64,000 nt of DNA from Hyposmocoma kahamanoa (Eukaryota; Arthropoda; Insecta; Lepidoptera; Cosmopterigidae). Where the stretch lies: the NCBI RefSeq assembly GCF_003589595.1, contig NW_020654810.1, forward strand, positions 11,905,357 through 11,969,356, given 5' to 3'. Position numbers and translations under genes: made by a program. Every line of letters begins with the position of its first letter. The stretch's first letter is position 1. A model generated the notes under the pieces. That model saw only the letters and a list, made by a program, of their open reading frames with translations, made no database searches and was not told the DNA's origin. Shown piece by piece: positions 36,788 to 50,600 of the stretch.

Positions 36788-38000
36788 TCTGAAAGGAAGT
36801 CAAAATAAGTACAACAAAGACACGAACAACATTTAATGTAGTGACACACAGTATTGTTTGAAGCCTATTTTCACTGTATACAAGCACACGTAACATAATC
36901 ATCGGTGATCAATATTTGATATTCACTATTACTACATACTACGTGAAAAAGTAGATAAAACAAGTAAGACACAAATAGAACCTGTTTTAAGCAAAAAGAT
37001 AACGCCAAACCTACATTGAGTATCGGTACTTGTTTCACATTTATAGTAGAAAAGTGGAAAACATGTAAACAGTTCACGTTTTTACATTTAAACGGTTGTC
37101 ATTATTATGATAGCTATACCTGAAGCCTGTTCTGTGCTTGATTTAACAGGAAATAATGAAGAAAACAACGTATTTATAAAACGATTCCACAAAACATTTT
37201 TGTTGGCGTTTGCCGTGTCCGTGTCGTGGAATTCTGGCGCGAAGCTTGACAGTGACAAATAATACATTGCCAGCTATAAATTTTTACTTCATACCGAGAT
37301 AAGTTGCCAGTTACTTGGTTAAAATAATATTAATGATTTTAATTTAATTTTAAACTTTATTTTGCCAGTATATTATTCTAATATCATTTATTATCACCAT
37401 ACTAACTTATGCAATTATATTAATCAATAGGTGTAATCAAATCCTAGTGAGTTTGTTTGTAACTTATACATTGATTTATATAATACCTGCCTAACGATTG
37501 TAGACATGTAAATTAAGTTTTTTAAATAGAAGAACACTACATATGAGTAGGTATATAAATAATGGTAATGACATGTAAGGTAATCCTATTGTTCGTGAGC
37601 TATTTTTTACTTAATTACTAACTCGCTTTCATAGTTCGCGTGTGAATCAAATCCCACTGTGCGAACATTTCTCGGCATCTTCACGATCGAGCGGTGTTAG
37701 CGGTGCGGCTCGGTTAGCACGCACGCGCATATTTTGTTTATTCGAATACAGGTGCCGCACGGTGCGCTCGCGCTTGGGCCCATAGTTTGCGCGATAACAG
37801 CATCGCATCGGTCGCTTGTAGAATATAATATGTGCACTTCACGTTGAGAATACCAATTAGAATTACATCCAAACTATACATTACACCAATACCATAAGTG
37901 GATAGGACGTGCTAACGTGCGGTAATGGTTATGTGGCCATACGGCTTTGTGGTTGCTCCAATGCACAAATTATAGAAGTGATAGCTCAGTGTTTGTAATA
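36788..38000. promoter_or_regulatory. Divergent promoter region between Rif1 and the 258-aa gene
   Basis: The two ATGs are about 1.2 kb apart and point away from each other. A GC-richer island at about 37680-37830 (gcggtgcggctcggttagca, gtgccgcacggtgcgctcgc) precedes the plus-strand gene. A splice-donor-like gtatag (minus strand, near 37117) could end a 5' untranslated Rif1 exon. No TATA box can be assigned with confidence. Confidence 0.45.
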
Positions 38001-41000
38001 ATGCCAGGCGAGGCAGGTAGCCCTTACTGGGCTGCAGTAGACTTCGACAGCGAAGGTGATGAGGCACAGCCGCCAAGTGGGCTCAATCACCGTGTTTATA
38101 TTGACCCATGGGACAACGAAGCCTATGGGCTTATCCAACAAGATGCACCCGAATCCAGTCAGGGAGAGAATTTTAATTCCTTCGCTGGTGAGCCCGTCAG
38201 TGCCAGTTTTTACTACGTTCCTACTAAAAACTATGACTCTGGGGAAGAACCGCAACCAAGAAGAATCAGTCCTGCTAAAGCAATCGTTGCGCCAGATTAT
38301 GCTATTTATGGAAGAAAGTTATCTAGAGCAATCATTCCGGACTATCATCCAGATGTGACAGTTTATAGTGATACTCCAATGCGTGAGTAGATATTATCAA
38401 ATAATAGTTTCAGATTCATTCTTCTTAAGACTCGAAATTCACATTGCGACTTTTCAGGAGATCGCAGAAGATCGGTGTACATTGAAGAACCTGTGTACGC
38501 TCCACACCCCGTATTGTACGAACCTCTGTACGGGTATATACCGCCTCCGCCCGGGTACCTGCCGACACCACCACGGTCCCGTATGTCGCTTCCACATCAT
38601 CCAGAGTACATGATGGCTGCTCTAGCCTACAACAAGCACAGAAGACATTCCAGGTAGGTAGATTATTTTACAGAAAACCTAAAATTACAACACTAAGAAA
38701 GTTATATTTATTCCATAAGCCCAGTATGAACCTGTTTCGTAATTCAGTCTGGAAAGTTTGCAACAAAAAGTAGAATGGACAATGATAATTATTACATATC
38801 GCTTCACACCGAGAATCTAAATTGTTCCGTTATAACACGTTAAAAATTATTACAAAAATAAGCAATCGTTACGCTTATTAACCACAACACTTGAATCACC
38901 TGAGATGGCAACGTGCGGGGGCGCAACCACAACAAAACACGCAGCAGTTTTATGCTAATGAGACGAGTAATAATGGTCTTTGCGCGAGAACAAGCTGTGA
39001 CTGATTTCTAACTCTTTTCGCAGCATTAACGCCATAATAATAACTTATTTCCATACCTGTTCACGATCAAAACTCACTCTCGTTATAATTAAAATAGAAT
39101 CGTTTATGTTTTGTACACCGGTAAAAAATATTTAGGTACATAATTAAATACAAAAATAACAATACAATTCTAGGTTGATAAGAAACTATAACTTTAATAA
39201 CAACTTATTTTACATTTATGTTACATTATTTGAATGCAAGTTCTCATTCCCATCGCACAAGCGAGTGACGCTAACTTCCACGGAGAACATAGTAAAAACG
39301 TTGCTCCTCAGTTAGTGCCACTAACATGCAAGTAATCGTATGTACCAGTGAAGGAGCATTACAGTAAGAAGCCTCCTCAATGTAACGTGTGAACCCGCGC
39401 CACTTTTTGCTTCCTACAAATGAAAGTTGCACCTGTGAGAATCTAGCTCGTAAGTAGTACTTGTTCTAGAGAAACTTGCTTATAACATTGACCCCAGTGA
39501 ATGACCGCATCTTGGCGTATACATCAAGTTAAAATAAAAACAACTTCAACGTTTATCAACCTAGCCTGCCTAGGCCATATCATTAAACTTAACTTGCTAG
39601 TTATTATAAACTTGTCTACTGGTATTAATAAATTATATGGAAATGAGATACCTATTTACAGCAAGCCGATGATTAGTGCTTTGTGTGTGGTTATATAAAT
39701 TTTCGTTTAGGTAACTGGTGTCAAAATTAAGTAATAATAATGTAAAAAGTAAGTAAAAAACGAACTTACTAACTTTTAGCACCTATATATTACACCATAT
39801 AATCGTAAACACAAACTACTATTGAAAATGAAATAGGTAGACATACTTAATATACCTACTGATAATCTCTATCCATGGCCTCTGCTTTATACGACAAAAG
39901 GAGATTTTTTTATATAATATCAAGTTACGGGACGAATAAGTCGTGCGCCTGATAGTAAGCTACCTACACGCCTATCCATAACAGTGGAAGTACCACTAAG
40001 AGCTATAAATCGTAAAGACCTGAATGGCACTGCTACTGCGCCCGTCACCCTGAGACATGAATTGACAAGTCCCATGTGCCTGTAATTTCACCAGCGCCCT
40101 TACCCTTCCAAACCGGGACACAGTAATGACATTACTGCTTGGCGGCAGAAATAGGTATGGTGGCAGTACTTCCCTGGACGAACTCTTCCACAAGGAGCTG
40201 TACTGCTACTCAAATAGGCTTTATGATATGATACGTATATATTTTGTTTATGGTCAATAACTTAATACTATAAATAACTTACATAGATTTGTATCTTTGA
40301 AGATAAGAGTACGATTTTAACCAGTGCTACATGATTTCTTAAGAATGCATACTAGTGCTAACTAAAGATAATTTTAACACGAAGTCAGGTCGTCAGATAT
40401 TGGAGCACAAGCAATAATGAGGAGTTATCAAGATCAAAGGTAACTGCTCCAGTAACTTGACCACTTTCTAGTCACGGATTACGTGAGCGCCAAAGTAAAT
40501 TTAGCGGATAGTTAGAAAGTACATATGTGCTGTTTCATATCATAACATAATGTTCGCGAAACAGTGCTAGGTATGTTGATTCGATTGTTATCTAATCAAC
40601 ACTGTGATCGCCTATTGGTACGAATGAGAACGCTCAAACCTGCGTCTGCTCATACCTCCCAATCCATTTTTATGCATGCGTGGATATGCGAGTTACGATT
40701 CGCTATGTTCCTGTGCAAGACTTTATTTAAAAGAGCTTCAATATCCCGCCGAAATAGGCACTTACGACTTCGGTGGCCCAGCGATTAGTATTGTGGATGC
40801 TAATTCAAATTCAAATTCAAAATAATCTTTATTTCATAGGTAAGCATTATTACACTGAAATCGTTACAATGGTTAAACTCTACCGCTCATTCGTAAGGCA
40901 GATGCCCCTGAGAAGAATGAGCAAGAAACTCTAGGGGTTGCTCTTTGTAAATAACATTTACAATATTTTTTTTTTATTTGAAACATCAGAGATCGAGACT

Positions 41001-42859
41001 ACCTCCATGAGCTAAACGGGTTACTACCACGGATTTTTGTCATCCAAGTACGCAGAACCTTTAGTATAAAGTTTTTGTTTCACTATAGTTTTAAACCTCG
41101 TGAAAGGCAAATTTTGTATATCAACCGGAATCTTGTTATAGAAGCGTATACATTGCCCCTTAAATGATTTTTTGACTTTGTGAAGACGACTATCAAGAAA
41201 AGCTAGTTTATTTCTATTCCTCGTATTAATGTTATGTCTGTCACTATTTTTCATAAATAAATTACTATTCCTTTTAACATAAATTACATTTTCATAAATG
41301 TACTGTGAGGCTAGTGTAAGAATGTTAATTTCCTTAAACTTATCTCTCAAAGATACTTTGGGGCCCAGATTGTAAATTGCCCTAACTGCACGTTTCTGCA
41401 AGACAAAGATTCTATTGATATCGGCGGCATTACCCCAAAGCAAAATGCCGTATGTCATTACACTGTGAAAGTAGCTGAAGTAAACCAATCTAGCGGTTTC
41501 GACGTCTGAAAGTTTCCTTATTTTTTTAATCGCGTACAGCAGAGCCGAGCCGTTTTGATAACTTACTTATATGGGGACCCCATTGCAATTTAGCATCTAA
41601 CGTTATACCTAGAAATACAACTGTATACACAAGATTCAATTTTTCGTTTCTAACTACAATGTTTGTAACCGTCTCTCTAACATTGGGTAATGTAAATTTC
41701 ACACAATTTGTTTTTTTCTCATTAAGAAGTAGGTTATTAACAGCAAACAAATCAACTACTTTAGATATAGCATTGTTCACATCGTCGTAGGAACATTGGT
41801 GCCTTTTAACTTTAAATAATAAGGAAGTATCATCAACAAACAATACTATCTCATGTTTCATACCCTCCATAAGGCTAGGTAAGTCATTAATATAAACTAA
41901 AAACAAAAATGAGCCTAGAATTGAACCTTGACACCCATGCTAATTGCAGATCCTGACGATCTCGTACCGTTAACATCGACCCTCTGTACCCTACCACGCA
42001 AATACGATTTAAGAAGGTCGAGATCACGTCCCGCCACACCTAGACGAAGAGGTCCCCAGTGCAATTCCTAGATATCCGGATAGTGCCCCGGAGTTAATTT
42101 CATTGCTTTCATACTCATAGTATAAGGAATTGTGCGTAGTCGTCTGGTATATTATTATAACATTAGAAGGTACTCAAAATGCCTCATGTCTTATCCATTT
42201 CCAAATAAAATCCACTTGTCAGTCGTTAGCAATTACGTGATGGATTGCTTCGGAAAAATTATGGTTTGCCCAGTTGCACAAGCTGGTATTGTTTAAGATG
42301 CTCATTCGTCCGATGATGGCAAAACTCGGTCGTGGCTTCTAATTGCTCTTAATCTATAGTTTGTCAGCGTTATGCCTAATATTAGAGCATCGCGCATTTC
42401 TTCCGCAATATTTACGTGTGTAACCCTTAAAAACTTTTTGTTGCATATATTGTGTAAGGTGTACTGTATAATATGAATTCACCAAAACTAATTTATCATT
42501 GGTTACACAAAGTTATTACACTCCTAGAATATTACGGGGTTATAGGTAAATAGAACTTAGTAGGTAGGTAATTTTGATTCAGATGTTAGAAAGCTCTGTA
42601 ATACGCACTTAATTATTACTTTATATATTTTATTCAGAATAGATACTATTTTCATTTCAGTTTTGCTATATTTGTTCAAAGGTTCACGGACGCGTACGAA
42701 CATTTTGCGTACGAAAGTTTGTCACCGGAATATGAGGACTGGGCTCGACCATTTCCGAAGACAGCCCCTGATAACTTCCACCTGTCCAGGTACGGACACC
42801 TTCAGATCGATTACTCTTGCAGCTGGAATTCTCTGGATAGACTTATCCGTAACTCGTAA
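38001..42859 (+). CDS. Unrecognised Pro/Tyr-rich protein, 258 aa, three coding exons
   Basis: Exons 38001-38382, 38458-38653 and 42661-42859 join in consistent phase (junctions after codon position 1 and 2) and give 258 aa. The ATG at 38001 is the first in frame. The product begins MPGEAGSPYWAAVDFDSEGD. It has no signal peptide or membrane segment. The first half is acidic and likely disordered. The middle is rich in Pro and Tyr (DRRRSVYIEEPVYAPHP, YGYIPPPPGYLPTPPRS). The last exon encodes a more ordered-looking aromatic segment with FTDAYEHFAYESLSPEYEDW, RYGHLQIDYSCSWNSLDRLI and a final RNS. This last exon contains the most conserved-looking sequence, although I do not recognise the family. 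The 4-kb second intron carries a family D copy and a LINE. Tyr/Pro motifs could bind WW or SH2/SH3 domains; that is inference only. Confidence 0.75.
39905..40215 (+). repeat. Family D dispersed repeat, fullest copy
   Basis: It starts tttttatataatatcaagtt and runs through gacgaataagtcgtgcgcct, cctatccataacagtggaag, gcactgctactgcgcccgtc, aagtcccatgtgcctgtaat, gcttggcggcagaaataggt and ggtggcagtacttccctgga to a gctgtactgctact end. This copy defines the approximate length of 300 bp. Confidence 0.8.
40801..42065 (-). mobile_element. Non-LTR retrotransposon 3' part in intron 2 of the 258-aa gene (family B)
   Basis: On the minus strand, about 42060-41930 encodes DLLKSYLRGRVQRVDVNGTR and then, in another frame, GCQGSILGSFLFLVYINDLP. 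From there 41906-41530 carries FVDDTSLLFKV (the xxDD catalytic block), NNLLLNEKKTN and FLGITLDAKLQWG. After a frameshift near 41530, 41488-41024 encodes YGILLWGNAADINRIFVLQK and the C-terminal region. The 3' tail has tandem repeats, read on the plus strand as attcaa units at 40802-40822. It is antisense to the host gene and dead. Confidence 0.87.
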
Positions 42860-44649
42860 AGCAATTAAGAAATGATCTTTCTGATGCATAAGTATGTTAT
42901 GAAGGTAAGAATGTATATTATATGTAATGTTTTCTTAGAATCGTGAATGTGAATTCCTTTACATAGATATATCGACATAGATACAAACAATTTATGTAAA
43001 TATCTACAACATAAGAATCTGATATGTTTACGAAAGACATATCACTATATATTATACCCTACATTAAAACGATAAAGAAATAAGTACATACCTATGTAAA
43101 GAATTATCACAGTCAGAAAAGATCAATGGTGCTATGATTGAACAATAATAATTAAATATTGGCCAAAGAATAATAAATGGTGATTTGTTACTTATGTTAT
43201 AGACTTTTTCTTCAAAATTTTCAGTCAAGAGCACGTCACCTGACACTTTAGACCATCCAACCGTTTTCATTGTCAGCGTCATGTTCTTGAACCTGTACCT
43301 CGTTGATGGCAAGAGTTAGACCCAAGCTATATTTAATTATTCGTGTGTATATATTCTAAAGTTATATTACGTTTTCAGTCATTAATTAAATTGTTGAAAT
43401 TCTCGATGTCTGTGGAAACCGCTTTCATGATCACAAATCTTTTGCTTACCTACTGCAGAAGTGTAGGTAATTTGTATTTATTAACCCACAGTGCGGTTAG
43501 CTTTCGATAATTCATTAGATAGAGAGCAGATACGTAATAAGTTCGCTTTCACTATCTAAGAAACTGTCTTGGCTGAACTACCTTATTTGATATGAGGTAG
43601 GTACATAAATCGAGTGTCACATCAGTTCACAATCCAGTCTTAAGTTGTATCTAAGCAGGTTTGCTTTTCTCTTGAATGACGTCAATCGATCTATCTAATC
43701 TGACTGGTTGTTTGTTATAAACAAGTGAATGTCACTGCGTACTTAAGCAGTAAAATGCAGCGTAAACGCAACACAGTATATCAACGAGGAATTCAACAAT
43801 TGCGGTACTAAATCATGATGGACGGTTTGGGTAACTGCTAGTTAATTACAGCAACACAGGAATGTGCGACAAATGACATACCAGTTTTCAATAAAAACGA
43901 GCTTGGCAGTCAACCAGCAAGAAATAGCTTTAGTGTTTGATTGAGTGCAAAGAAATAATTAATGTTTAGTAAAATTGTAATGGGTACCGAAATCTAGATA
44001 TTGTGACTTTAAATTTTTTTTTTACTTTGCTCCAGGCGACTAGTTCTATATATAGTGTCTATTTTTGCACTGCCGTCGACGACTTGAAACCTCTATTATT
44101 ATATTGTTTAACTGATGTACCTATTGGACGAAACACCGAATTATGAAGCAATTTACGATTCGAGTACTTACATATTTTAGTCCCTCATATGTAGGTCATG
44201 ATATGATGTAACTTATGAATAGTCAAGTAATATTTTCATAATTGCATTCTTATTATAACTATGCGATATTAGATAAGGTCTAAATTAATATGACCAACTG
44301 CGAATTATTGTTTAATTGCTTTTATGTTCAAACGTTTTTGTATTATTGTTGGTTTGCTGTAGGTACTTTCACATTCTTTAGCTTTGTATAGTTTTAGTAA
44401 AGTCATGAAAATTAATTACCTTGGTAAATATACATGTAAAGAAATATGAAGGATTACGAAAGAAAACTAGAGCAATGAATTTCAACAAGAGTTAAGTGAA
44501 TAAAAAGAGCATTAATAATTAAAATAATTGTAATTACGTGCTTAAATGAATTTCTACAGCGGGTTTACTACATGTAACAAGGTTTAAATTAGCTACTTTA
44601 AATGTTGCGCCATGCTACAATGTTTGTCTAATTATCTAAGTAAATTAAA
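42860..44649. other. Intergenic stretch between convergent genes
   Basis: It lies between the 3' ends of the 258-aa gene and the coiled-coil gene. No frame longer than 82 codons occurs and none looks like an exon. It should contain both 3' UTRs; I could not choose polyadenylation sites with confidence. Confidence 0.45.
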
Positions 44650-47600
44650 TTAGAAATCTTGTAGGTTATCGCTATACAACTTCCGCTTCTTTGTAATGTG
44701 GAACTGTCCCTTCTTCTCTGTATTATTTGGAACGTTTGTAGTCTTGTTGCCATAATACGTTACTTGCAAAGTATTGGGTGCTTTTGGAAGCCTGTTTTGA
44801 GTTAAGGTCTTCGGTTTTGAAAATTCTAGCACCGGATCTAAGTCTACAGAACAACTGTCGGCGTAAGAAAGTCCAGCGTTTTCTCTCTGAACGGAATATG
44901 GCCGTTCAACTTGACTTTCGTACTGCGATGCGGCACTTTGAGCTAAATACTGCTTAAATTGACTCTGTTTAAGTTTCTCTTCTAATTCCTCCAATCTCTG
45001 TAAATGGAAAGAAGTGAAAGTATGTCGTTTAATGAAAGGCAATTAAGGGAAGTACACCTGGTGAATGGGCAATGGGAGTACGCTCGCTCATTTTCGTGAC
45101 GTGGGAACACGATTATAGCTAATTCAAATGATGTCGCCGGAATCTCTGATGTTGGTTTAAACAATAAGTAACAGGTGCTGATTATCTTAAAACGTTTGTG
45201 AAGTTTCTAGCAAGATCACACGCAGCCCTTTGTTAATAGGCAAATGATGAATGTTAGTGAAATCATCACCACATTGTGAAATGAAATTCAAGGCTTCGCG
45301 ACTGTCGTTATGAATTTAATGTATCCGAGATGAGCATAGTCGTCAACAGCGAAAGGGGGTAGATATCTCTAATTCTATCAACTGCCGCTTACAACTCGCA
45401 TCGTGATCATGGTGCGTGAAATCGTTCTTAAGTACGGGGAGAACAATAAAAAGTCGTACCGCGCTGTAAGAACCAGTAACGATTGTCATCTTTTATGATT
45501 ATATGAAGGTGGTCATTATCAAAAGGAGAATTTTCCTAGATGAGGCATGTAATTACCAGGTGTTACACTCAGGGGAAAAGTGCTGGAAAATACACAGCAG
45601 TTATTTGAATCCGTTTTATTTCTCCAACCGTTCACAACAATATGAGAAGACACCTTTTCATTCCCGCTCAAAAGCATGAGTGACATATAGCAGCGTAATT
45701 GGGAACCACCACATTAAAAAATGTCTACGAAATGACTAAAAATACAAGTAAATCTAATTATTACATTTAACTAAAGTATTTATATAACATTGCATATTAT
45801 ATTAATGAAGTATAATTGAATGTTTAATGCGACTGGATAAACGAATCGTGCGCCTGGAGGTAAATGGCAGTTGTGCCACTTAAAGCTTTTAAACTACAAA
45901 GATATGAGGGCCACTGCGCCCGTCACCCTGAGACATAAGTTGATAAGTCCCATGTGCTTGTAATTTCACAAACACCCTTATCTACCCTTCAAACGCAGTA
46001 ATACTCTGATTACTGCTTGGTTATTTAATTAGTAGAATGCATTGACCTATTTGTGGTAGGTCAATGATAGAACGTGATCAAAGTTCCGAAAGGAACAACT
46101 CGTGGCCTTTAACGCCATGAAATCGGCAAAACTACATAACTATGAAAATTACAAACTTGTGTACAGCAAGTTTGATCAATACATAAATCGACAGTTAATA
46201 GTAATTTAAAGTTTAAATCATTATTACTAAAGTAAGTAGGCTGTTTAATTAAGTACGATGTTGTCTAGCTTTGCGATGAACGTTAATTTTAATACATGGT
46301 TTTTTTCATTACTAAGGGTGTTAGATAACTACGCTTACGAGTTAAAATAGAGTAATGCAAAAATTTCTAAAATCTCAGTTCTGACTCGAACTAAACTACC
46401 TGAATATCTTTGAATAGCCAGATAACGTAAAATATACTACATATGCAGAAAGAAGAAAACCAAACGTCTATTTGCTTACCACAAATGACACCACAAAAGA
46501 GAAAAAAACGAAGGAAAACAGAAGAAAACAAAACGTAATGAAAACATTCAATAAACGCAAAACATAAATAAACAAACTGACAATAAAAACAAAACATAAA
46601 ATGTAAACACAAATTAATCAGATGAGTGATGAGGTGCCAGCTGCGGTAGCTGTAATTGTAATTTTTTTATAACAAAGACCGACCTCAAAAGTTCGTGGAA
46701 TTACATCTATATGACAAGTTTTATTGAAATTGGTTACAAAAAAGTGCGAAATTAGTTCCTAGTTTGCCACCCTTAGAGGTGGAATCTTTTCTTCAAATTT
46801 AAATGGAACCAATACAGCGGTTCACTCTTTCCAACAAAAAAGAATCATCGAAATCAGTTCGAAAATGCAGGATCAATCCCGTAACATACGCACAAAAAAT
46901 ACTGTAGAATTACGAACCTCCTTTTTTTTAAATCGGTTAGAAAGGGTCATTAACTCAGTGCGTAACTACATAACGTAAAAAGTGTAGACTCACCCGCTTA
47001 TAAGCATTGATATTAGCGTCAGTTCGGGCAACCTGACTGGCCAACTGATCCTGCAGCTGGGTCACTAGAGCTACGCCACGTTGGATCTTCTCTTCGTACT
47101 CCAATACTACTACGTTCATCTGTGAATAAGGTATAAAACGAATGGAACGAAAGAGGTGGGTTTTCCTTTTTTTTTTTAATAACATCAAATGAAGGGAAGA
47201 ACAAGTCGTGCGCCTGGTAAGCTAAGTCCATAACAATCACAGTGCTGCTCAAAGTTTTAAATTGCAAAGATGGCACTACCACTGCGTCAGTCGACATGAG
47301 ACATAAGTTGACAAGTCCCATGTGCCTATAATTTCACCAGCACCCTTACCCTTCAAAACCGGAACACATTAATGCTGACATTACAGCATGGCGGCAGAAA
47401 TAGGTAAGGTGGCAGTACTACCCTGGACAAACTCTTTCACAATAGCTCTACTGCTACTAAAATAACTACTGGGTCGATACCCAGTAGTTATTTTAGCAGT
47501 AGCCAACGCGACGATTCGCGTTGGCTGCCATGACTGATTTATTTATTTATTTGCAAACTTTACATAGGCACATCTTTTGAAATTCGATTTAAGTATATTC

Positions 47601-50600
47601 TTCAATTACTTACATAAACTTTTTTGATCATTCAGCATGTTTGCCGTATAACAATTAATTTTATTTAAAATGAAGCTACTCAACAGCAATGATAGTTTTA
47701 TGAAAATGCAATAAAACCATAATAAATAACAATACCATACCATAACAAGCCCTCTATGCTAGGCGGTTATGCACGTGTGTATGTGTATACATGAATGTTT
47801 ATATATACAGTACGTGTGTAGTCTCACAAAAAAAGAAAAAGACACACTCACAGCAGACGCGAAACACCCGTCTTTTTCGGTCTTATTACATGTACTGTTC
47901 CACATTGTGGCCCTAATTTACGCAGGTCTTAGGTCATCATCAGCATCATCATCAACCCATTTATACGCTCCACTGCTGTGCATGGATCTCCTCTCAGACG
48001 AGGGTTTCGGCCATAGTCAGCCATGCTGCAGCGCGCTGGTCCAATGCGGGTTGAGGACTTCGCACGTTTTCCGAGGGTTATGAACTTTCTTTGACGTGCA
48101 GGTTTCATCACGATGTTTTCCTTAACCGGAAAGTTCACGGTAAATTTCAAATTAAATTTCGCACATAAATTCCGAAAAATTTCACAGGTGCGAGTCCGGA
48201 TTCGAATCCACGGCATCTGCTTGAGAGGCGGTAGGTTAAACCATTAGGCTACCACGGCATAAGGTCTTACGTACTGCCGGGATATTAAATAAAATATCAA
48301 TCGTAATTTTGTACTGTTAGTACGAGTATGTATTAACGACGTTATAAATAAATAAATAAAAGCACTTGTGTTATGGAAATGGAAACAACGACCACAAACA
48401 AGATACAAGATGGCAACATCATGAAAACAGGTGTAGAAGCCACTCAACCACGAAGGTCTTCAAAATCGGTGGCACATAACCAATTTACATTACCAGCACT
48501 GAGAGAATTTACTTACTTTATCCCTGTGTTGAGTCTCCATGTCATTAATTTTGCTTCTTAACTCTTGAATAACGCAAGTGTATTGCGCTATTTGAGTATC
48601 AGAATCATGCCGCACTTCTTGAACTTAAAAAAAAACAAACTTTAAAATGCCCCTAAGTGGTCACTTTGACTTTATCATTATCAATCCAGGTGCGTCCTGA
48701 TGGTCCTACAGCTATTTTTATAAGGGAATGGATTTATTTACTCTTTACTTTAGATATAACTAATATAATAACAAATTATATTGTTACTCTAGGGATTTAA
48801 ATAGATCTTTTTTTTTTTACTTTAGTACAAGTACATGTATGTATAACAGGAAATACGTAATGTATAATAAAAACAGATTTACATTCTGATTCTTAGGTTT
48901 TCGATTGTTACGCATAGGAAATAAAACTATTTTTCCAGATTTAAATCACGTATAGATATTTCTTTTTTGAGTCAACCGTGACCATGGGACCTATGAACGG
49001 CCCGAAACGTTGGTTTGCTTGAAAAAAAATTATGCGATTTAAATTCCCAAAAATAGTTTCATTACCTAGATTTACATTCTCTTAAAAAAATTATCATTTT
49101 TTATAAAAAAACACCAGTCCAAATTTTTTGTAATTACATCATTTAATTTGCCAAGTGTTATTGAAATCGTTTAACGGAAAGTGGGTGAAATCCAATAAAC
49201 CGGATTCATGCCCTAAGTTGTCACCCGTCGAGGTGAAGTATTTGCTTCAAATTTGAATAGAACCACTACTGACGTACCCCTTTTTGCAACAAAAAAGGAA
49301 TCTTCGAAATCGGTTAACAATTCTTGTCGGAGTAATCGCGTAACAAAAATAAAATTCTTATATGAAAGTAGAAGCTTACATGATATAAGAGTTAAAAAAA
49401 TGGAACCTGAAGTAAAAAGAATAAAAAAATTATCCATTTCCGACACGTTCTGTTCTTAAAAAGTAGGTATAATTACTATACAAAGAGTCTGTTGTATAAC
49501 AGTTAGAATGATAAATATACAAAAGGTTGTATAACAAAATAGGAAATGCGGAATACTTACTTTTCCTTTCATGCACGGTTCTCATTTCTACGATTTGATT
49601 TTCTAAAGTGTTACGTAATTCTTTAACGATGTCGTCCTGCTTTTTTATTAGCATTTCTTTGTCCTATAGTGTAACGGAAATAGGAAATTATAAATACTCC
49701 TCTACGACACTTGTCCATCGATATGTAGGTAACCTATAAGAATCCTTCAATCCGTTTTGAAGCCTAATGCAGCAAGGCTTTAGTGTACACACTTTTCTCT
49801 ACGTATAATGATGCTAGTGAACTATAATAAAAATAAATAAGTTACAAATAAGATAAGATAAGAAATTGCAAAATATACATTAGACCACCCTGAAATCCTA
49901 GTAGCAGTAGAATTCCTTGAAGTAGGTGCCATCATTCTTATTTCTGCCGCTAAGCAGCAATGCTCGCATTAGGTATCTACTTTTAGTTTTGAAGGGTAAG
50001 GGTTGTAAAACGGCTCATTCACTACCTGCATGGCAGTCCGCCGTGCAGGCAGGTGACTGCTCACATACCAACCTGCATATGGCCTACGTTTGCCCCTTTA
50101 AGGGAACAATCATTATCCTGCATTGGAGTCTGCCTTGCCGTCCGCCGCGTAATGCAGGATTATAAATGTAGCCGCAGCGTGTAAGCCATCCTGCAACCTT
50201 GCAATGCGTCCTGCGAGACCCCATACGTGGGCCATACGCAGGATAGTGTGTGAGCAGTTTCCTATCTGCATGGCGGGCTGCCATAATATAGGGAATGGGC
50301 CGTTTTAAACTACAAGCATATTATGGGACTAGTCAGTTTATGTTTCAGAGTTGACAGACGCAAAGGCAGTGCCCCTCAGATTTTTGCGATTTAAAATTCT
50401 TGTGTGGCACTGTAACTATTATGGGTTTCGCTTACCATCAGGCGCACGACTTGTTCATGACGTCATTTGATATCACAGAACAATAAATCGCGAAAAGAAT
50501 ATCAGCTAATCTATAGATTTGTTATACCGAACGCTTAATTATATCCATTCGATAACCAAATTGTACAAGGTGACTTATTAATTTTACATTATATTAAGAG

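Noticed and set aside
37947..38000. Upstream start of the 258-aa gene
   Set aside because: The extra frame begins with TTG; the first in-frame ATG is at 38001.
42663..42875. 70-codon plus-strand frame starting MLYLFKGSRTRTN
   Set aside because: The right frame in this exon is the neighbouring one that joins in phase to 38653; the 70-codon frame is a shadow.
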